From assembly GCA_038120295.1 (NCBI GenBank), contig JAYOLL010000001.1:248001-312000 (forward strand): a stretch of DNA of 64,000 nucleotides, written 5' to 3'. Both the position numbers and the translations under genes were made by a program. Below, in pieces: positions 59,755-64,000 of the stretch; within the stretch, counting starts at the first letter, position 1, and every line of letters begins with the position of its first letter. Below the pieces are notes generated by a model. It was not told the DNA's origin. It searched no databases and was given only the letters and a program-made list of their open reading frames with translations. This DNA is from JAYOEY01 sp038120295 (lineage in GTDB: Bacteria > Pseudomonadota > Alphaproteobacteria > MPNO01 > UBA2964).

Positions 59755-61830
59755 GTGGTCCTCAAGCTTCTCAAATCTGGCGCGTTCGCCCTTGTCCTGT
59801 TCGGGGTTCTGTCCGGCTGTGCGGTCGATCCTGAGCCGTTGACGCAACAGGAGCGCACGGAGCGGGTCGACTCCGACGTCAGGCTGATCAAGGCGATGGA
59901 GTTCGTTCCTGACGGACCGATAACGCTTCATAAGGCGATGGCGCGCGCGGTTGCGTTCAACCTGCAGCGGCGGGTCAAGGAGATTGAGCGCGAAATCGAG
60001 GACGCGGAACTTCGCACCACCAAATATGACTATCTGCCGAGTCTCGATCTCGACGGATCTCGCAACCGGTCGGACAACGAACTTTCCCTTTCCGATGACC
60101 GTATTACCAATACCGGCAGCGTCGGGCTGACCTGGAACGTACTCGATCTTGGAGTGAGCTACGCGCGCGCCAGACAGCAATCGAATGAGGTCCTGATTGC
60201 CCGCGAGAATGAACGCAAGGCTTTGCAGGACATCATGAGGCAGGTGCGTGTTGCATACTGGCGCGCCGCCGGAGCAGAACGGCTGATGCGCGGTGTAAAC
60301 GCCAGCGCCAAACAGATCACAATCGCGATGCGAGAATCCCGCGTGATGGAGCGTTCGGGCGCCAATGACGCGATCAAGTCGGTTTCCTATCGGCGCGAGA
60401 TCGTCGATTCCATCCGCCAGGCACTGTCGATCCAGCGTGAGTTGCGCGAGGCCCGCGCTGAGCTGGCCGAACTGCTGAATATCCAACCGGGGACGAAATA
60501 TACGCTGGCCCCCGCCTCGATGGCTTCAATGTCACCGTCCTTGCCCATGTCGCTGGCGGAGTTGGAAAAACACGCGCTCGACAACCGTCCCGAACTCCGG
60601 GTCGAGGACTATAACGAACGGATCGGCGAATGGCAGGCGCGCGAGGCGTTCTTCAACATGCTGCCAAGCGCCAAACTGTCTGCTGGCGGCAATTACAGCA
60701 GCGACAGCTTTAACCTTACGCCCAACTGGATCAGTACCGGCTTTCAGCTCGGTATGAATCTGTTCAGCCTGTTTTCCGGTAGCAGCAAGATGAAAGAAGC
60801 GGAGGCGCGTGCCGAGCTCGCACGCCGCCAGCGGCTGGCGCTGACACTCGCGGTGATGACCCAGACGCATATGGCTTATATCCAGTTTCGCAACGCCTCG
60901 CAGCAGACCCGTCTTGCGAGTGAGGTGGCTCGCGCCGATCGTCGGCTGGCCAGGCTGATTGCGTCGGACACCGATTTCGTCAATACGGACTATTTCGAGG
61001 CGGTGCGGATCGCGACGCGCCAGCTACAGTCGGAAATGGACGAACATCAGGCGCAGGTCGCGCTGGTGACGGCGCATGGCGAACTGATGCATGCCGTCGG
61101 GCTGGATGTGGTTCCCGAGCGGTTCGATCCGACTGATCTTGCCTCGCTGACTGACCAGATCCGGGCGATCACCGCGAACTGGGAAAGCGGCAGGGACGGC
61201 GACCTGCCGCCTGAAACGCCGCTCGACGTACTCGTCATCAACATGTTGCAGAACGGCGAGGCGAAGGATTTCAAACCGGAATTGCCAGGTGCCCGCCTGA
61301 AGGGCGTCCCGAGCTTCGAGGTCCGGCACGAATTGCCCGACATACCGAAAAGCAATGTCGAAATGCTCGCAGGCCTTAACGACCTGGCGACAGCTGCGGG
61401 CGTGGAGCGCGCGCCCGAACAGGCGGCGAGCCTTCCGCCCGAAGTCGGGACTGGGGAGCTTCCGGACGGAGAGCGGGAGGAGGAGGCGCCGGAAATCGAG
61501 TCCGCTGAGGTAGAGGATTTCAAGGGAGACGGGATTTCCCGGCCCGATGTCGCGGAAGCCGGGCCAGCGGGTACCCGAAGATATGTGGTCCAGCTGGGTG
61601 TCTTCAAAAATGACGAGCTCGCCAGGCGATTCCAGCGCGTGCTGACCGAAACGGAAGGTTCGGGTCTCCACGGTGTGGATGTCCGGATCGAACAGCGTCC
61701 CGCCAATAACGGGGATCCGCTCTATTACGTTGAAACGGCGCCTGTCGATGAGTGGTCTACGGCGCGCGATCTGTGCGCCACGCTAAGCTCATTGGGCCAG
61801 AAATGCGTGCCGATGGGGCAAATATTCTGA
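59755..61830 (+). CDS. TolC-family outer membrane lipoprotein with C-terminal SPOR domain
   Basis: From GTG 59755 the protein has 691 residues. Residues 1-22 form a lipoprotein signal with lipobox LSGC (Cys22). About 30-480 is the outer-membrane-efflux (OEP/TolC) domain: two helical-barrel repeats with TGSVGLTWNVLDLGVSYARARQQ and SAGGNYSSDSFNLTPNW-like beta strands. An acidic linker leads to a SPOR domain in the last 85 residues (RYVVQLGVFKNDELARRF). SPOR domains bind denuded peptidoglycan at division sites. TolC proteins rarely carry one. A TTG at 59725 would add ten residues and weaken the signal peptide. No MFP or RND partners are adjacent. Confidence 0.82.
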   Translation: MVLKLLKSGAFALVLFGVLSGCAVDPEPLTQQERTERVDSDVRLIKAMEFVPDGPITLHKAMARAVAFNLQRRVKEIEREIEDAELRTTKYDYLPSLDLDGSRNRSDNELSLSDDRITNTGSVGLTWNVLDLGVSYARARQQSNEVLIARENERKALQDIMRQVRVAYWRAAGAERLMRGVNASAKQITIAMRESRVMERSGANDAIKSVSYRREIVDSIRQALSIQRELREARAELAELLNIQPGTKYTLAPASMASMSPSLPMSLAELEKHALDNRPELRVEDYNERIGEWQAREAFFNMLPSAKLSAGGNYSSDSFNLTPNWISTGFQLGMNLFSLFSGSSKMKEAEARAELARRQRLALTLAVMTQTHMAYIQFRNASQQTRLASEVARADRRLARLIASDTDFVNTDYFEAVRIATRQLQSEMDEHQAQVALVTAHGELMHAVGLDVVPERFDPTDLASLTDQIRAITANWESGRDGDLPPETPLDVLVINMLQNGEAKDFKPELPGARLKGVPSFEVRHELPDIPKSNVEMLAGLNDLATAAGVERAPEQAASLPPEVGTGELPDGEREEEAPEIESAEVEDFKGDGISRPDVAEAGPAGTRRYVVQLGVFKNDELARRFQRVLTETEGSGLHGVDVRIEQRPANNGDPLYYVETAPVDEWSTARDLCATLSSLGQKCVPMGQIF

Positions 61831-61897
61831 CGCTCCCCTTTATTGGACCTGCAGCGTCCCATCAACATCCCGCCGCGCATGTTTTGTTGAAGAGTTA

Positions 61898-62503
61898 TTA
61901 GGACAGGGCGAGCGCGCGCACCTGACGCATGACCTCTTCAGCGCGCGCTGTTCCCTGAAGGTCCATGTCGAACCCTGCCGACATGAGGGCCCGAGCGGTC
62001 CAGCTGTTGCAGGTGTTAAGCAGATGAAAGCGTCCCCTGGCGGGAAAAAAGCGACTCGTGGCGTAAAGCCCCGGTCTGCCGTTCGTGGCGCGCCCTTCTT
62101 CAGATCGCTCGAAACTGGCATGGATAAAGTCGATCAACCGGTTGAAATTCGCTTTGTTGAGGGGAAGCGAAAGGATTTCGGCATTTGGGTAGGCCCGCGC
62201 CGGATCCGCCTGCCGGCCGACGACGTGCATGACGGACGGCGTCGGGACGAACGCGGCGCGCAAGGTCATGCCAATGGTGGGTTCCTTCGCCGGGAAATAG
62301 TCAGCATCTCCCCACCCGAATTCGAGAAACAGTGCGTCTGGAAAATTTTTCGTCTCGGGAATCCGGTCGGAGGGAAGGTCGGCTTTCGCGACGATGATGC
62401 CGCTGTGCCATCCGTTGCTGGCGACGAAAAAGACCTTATCGGCGTCAGGATGTGTCTGGATCAGGAGGGACGTCCGTGGCGTTCCGCAGACCGCCAGCAG
62501 CAA
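61898..62503 (-). CDS. DUF2459 family protein
   Basis: The 201-residue protein fits DUF2459 (TIGR02117): VFFVASNGWHSGIIV near residue 24, LEFGWGDADYFPA about 60 and LLNTCNSWTARAL near the C-terminus with a conserved Cys, resembling a papain-like or NlpC-type arrangement with His36 and Cys. The start is uncertain: TTG 62503 leaves only a short hydrophobic head, while the frame stays open and hydrophobic for about 20 more codons to an in-frame stop without an ATG, GTG or TTG. It may be a membrane-anchored protein with an unusual start. Confidence 0.75.
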   Translation of the reverse strand: MLLAVCGTPRTSLLIQTHPDADKVFFVASNGWHSGIIVAKADLPSDRIPETKNFPDALFLEFGWGDADYFPAKEPTIGMTLRAAFVPTPSVMHVVGRQADPARAYPNAEILSLPLNKANFNRLIDFIHASFERSEEGRATNGRPGLYATSRFFPARGRFHLLNTCNSWTARALMSAGFDMDLQGTARAEEVMRQVRALALS

Positions 62504-62594
62504 CGTGAAAAATAGTACGATACCGCACGGGAACAGTGCGACCCAACCGCCTCCGGAAAGGTGTCAAAATTGTCACCCCGATCGACCCGGTTCT

Positions 62595-63773
62595 CTAGGT
62601 GGGCTTCCCTTCGCTGGTTCGCCAAGCTTCCTGCATGAAAATGTTGGATGGCAGTGTCTGGTCCAGTACTTTGCGGGCCGCTTCCGGCCCGGCGAGCGGC
62701 AGGTCGCCCGAATCCAGAACACCGATTTGCTTCAGCGCCGATCCTTGGTCCCAGTAGAGATGTTCGTGGCACACCTTGTCGCCGCGAAACTTCACGATAA
62801 TCACTGTGACGATCTCGACCTCCTTGCCGGTCGGCTCGATACCGGGGAAGTACCGGTCGATCACGGAATCGTGGCGGAATTTGGTGTAGGTCTCCAGCAC
62901 GACACGGTTGGGGCCCATCGTGTAGGACAGCCGCGTTCGGTCGCGCCCGCCCGCGTTCTGGTCGACGAAATGATATTTGTAGAACCGTTTGAGCATGTCG
63001 TGCCCGACCCCGCCCGCCAGCGTCGGCACGTGATTGACATAGGGTTCGTCGATCATGGTCGCCATGGTGGCGTCGACATCGCGGGTGGTGAACTCGTGAT
63101 AGACGTGTTCGGCGAACAGGGAGACGAAATCGTAATACGGACCCAGGACCCGACGGATCAGCTCCAGCGTACGGGTATGGGCCAGGTCGTCCGCAATTGC
63201 GTCGAAAGTCTCCCTGTGCCGCAAGGTAAAACCGGGTACCCCTTCTTCCCATTCGAAGACACGCGAGCCGTCTTTGCGATTCATGGCGTTGCGGAGTGTT
63301 TCCGCAGATTTGGCAGCGTCAGGCGCGTCTTTCGTACCGAACTGAAGCACGTAGGGGCAGGGGAGGTCTGCAAGCAGTTCGGGGTTGTCGGCGAGGTCCT
63401 CAGGATCGAAGGCGACCAGCGCCTTGAACCCGGCATCCCTGGCCGCCCTGCAGGCCAGCGTTGCGCCGTCGCCATGTGCGATGACGGCGATGTCGCCTTC
63501 GGTCTCCGGCATGGCGCGTAGCGCGTCCGCGACGGCGGCAATGTCTGCCAAAGAGAGGCTGGCGTCGACCGTCAGCACCGAATAGCCTTCTTCGCCGAAC
63601 AGTTCGGCGCGTGCCTTCATGCCGGCATCGAGACCGGCTGCATCTGCGATCAGCAGGAGCCCCGGTCCTGTGCCGCTATGGTGTAGCGCGTAGAAGGCGG
63701 AAACGCTGCGTCCGTTTATATCAAGAACGATGTCTCGTCCCTTGGGCGCCAGCGTGCGCTCGGTTCCAGCCAT
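62595..63773 (-). CDS. Dienelactone hydrolase-like / SnoaL (NTF2-fold) fusion protein
   Basis: The 392-residue product combines a dienelactone hydrolase-like alpha/beta domain (1 to about 200) with a SnoaL-like NTF2-fold domain (about 215-355; AEHVYHEFTTRDVDATMATM and GDKVCHEHLYWDQGSALKQIGVL). In the hydrolase part the nucleophile elbow, normally G-x-Cys-x-G-G, reads AHGDGA (residues 99-104), so no Cys or Ser nucleophile is present. The acid Asp region and a His (GFTLRHRE) are kept. The start ATG has an ideal AGGAGG site. Whether the N-terminal domain still acts as a hydrolase is doubtful; the SnoaL half may carry the activity. Confidence 0.82.
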   Translation of the reverse strand: MAGTERTLAPKGRDIVLDINGRSVSAFYALHHSGTGPGLLLIADAAGLDAGMKARAELFGEEGYSVLTVDASLSLADIAAVADALRAMPETEGDIAVIAHGDGATLACRAARDAGFKALVAFDPEDLADNPELLADLPCPYVLQFGTKDAPDAAKSAETLRNAMNRKDGSRVFEWEEGVPGFTLRHRETFDAIADDLAHTRTLELIRRVLGPYYDFVSLFAEHVYHEFTTRDVDATMATMIDEPYVNHVPTLAGGVGHDMLKRFYKYHFVDQNAGGRDRTRLSYTMGPNRVVLETYTKFRHDSVIDRYFPGIEPTGKEVEIVTVIIVKFRGDKVCHEHLYWDQGSALKQIGVLDSGDLPLAGPEAARKVLDQTLPSNIFMQEAWRTSEGKPT

Positions 63774-63834
63774 GACGATCCTCCTTTTCTCGGTAGGGAC
63801 GGATCGTAACGCTTACGACCGCTAACCGGAAAGG

Positions 63835-64000
63835 TCAGGCTGCGACGAGGTTGTCGACCGGCGCGGTCAGCTCGATGCCCGCGACTTCGATGCCGCTGAT
63901 ATTTTCGCGGAAACCCGGCGCCAGCGGCCGGCCGTTCTTATCGAGCAGCCAGAGCCGCATCAGATGCCGCTTGCGTTCAACCTCCGGCCAGTCCTCGAAC
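63835..64000 (-). CDS. TauD/TfdA family dioxygenase, C-terminal end only
   Basis: Only the last 54 codons are in the window; the 5' part lies beyond the right edge. The visible end contains FEDWPEVERKRHLMRLWLLD, a close match to the terminal region of TauD/TfdA and gamma-butyrobetaine hydroxylase-type Fe(II)/2-oxoglutarate dioxygenases, where the Arg of RxLxRLW is the 2-oxoglutarate anchor. It is oriented with the DLH-SnoaL gene (61 bases downstream), so the two may be one operon. Confidence 0.72.
   Translation of the reverse strand, partial: FEDWPEVERKRHLMRLWLLDKNGRPLAPGFRENISGIEVAGIELTAPVDNLVAA

Noticed and set aside
1..64000. CRISPR arrays, rRNA, prophage or conjugative genes
   Set aside because: No regularly spaced repeats, rRNA-like sequence, integrases, phage or transfer proteins were recognised on either strand.

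Overview
The window reads as one stretch of a GC-rich alphaproteobacterial chromosome. This rests on the codon bias, on a 28-bp-arm palindromic element at 28125-28205 of the type scattered through alphaproteobacterial genomes, and on the abundance of TRAP and tripartite-tricarboxylate (TTT) uptake systems with binding proteins. A free-living, metabolically versatile heterotroph (Rhodospirillales-like) fits, but rank below class is a guess. I support 58 protein-coding genes, two of them cut by the window edges. I see no rRNA, tRNA, CRISPR array, insertion sequence or prophage gene, and no intergenic gap longer than about 300 bases.

Layout. 1-5722: a truncated AhpD-like gene and a kynurenine-formamidase-like hydrolase, then a plus-strand run of five genes: a three-piece cobalt-type nitrile hydratase/thiocyanate hydrolase set whose catalytic subunit has an 11-histidine head, an orphan molybdopterin hydroxylase subunit, and a CMD-fold protein. 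5719-12227 (minus): DMT transporter, polysaccharide deacetylase-like and isochorismatase-like hydrolases, then a large hybrid sensor kinase whose first membrane helix is broken by an amber codon, preceded by a periplasmic ethylbenzene-dehydrogenase-gamma-like heme-binding protein. 12432-19134: aldo/keto reductase, two tandem alpha/beta hydrolases, an SLC13 carrier with RCK_C domains, a DksA/TraR zinc finger and an MFS carrier. 19216-22729: translational GTPases typA and prfC.

22906-31157: a TAXI-type TRAP transporter with a beta-propeller lactonase, then two divergent units, each with a 4,5-dihydroxyphthalate decarboxylase-like protein, one with an ornithine cyclodeaminase and RidA, the other with a cupin. 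31287-35784: di-heme MauG/CcpA-type peroxidase plus two periplasmic cupredoxins, a chemoreceptor and an FMN-binding protein. 35830-40027 (minus operon): UbiD-type decarboxylase, EutA-like reactivase, Ni/Co transporter, cupin. This is the most unexpected gene combination in the window. 40268-48905: SDR, DMT carrier, fused TctA-TctB with TctC, extradiol-type dioxygenase, FAH-family hydrolase, quinone-reductase-like MDR and periplasmic rhodanese, which together look like an uptake and aromatic ring-cleavage module. 48924-55705: DMT carrier, DUF1330, BisC/TorA-like molybdoenzyme, a fumarate-reductase-like flavoprotein with a small 2Fe-2S partner, and a DapA-family lyase/aldolase. 55721-64000: recX, an ABC-F ATPase with a damaged second Walker B, an HpaB-family monooxygenase, a TolC-SPOR fusion lipoprotein, a DUF2459 protein, a dienelactone-hydrolase/SnoaL fusion and the end of a TauD/TfdA dioxygenase.

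Recurring themes are (i) catabolism of small aromatic or amide substrates with dedicated uptake systems, (ii) metal cofactors, especially cobalt (CTLCSC centre, Ni/Co permease, EutA-like factor), copper, heme and molybdenum, and (iii) GC-rich intergenic stem-loops without U-tracts placed between co-oriented genes. No classical DNA-binding transcription factor is encoded here, so these units are probably controlled from elsewhere.
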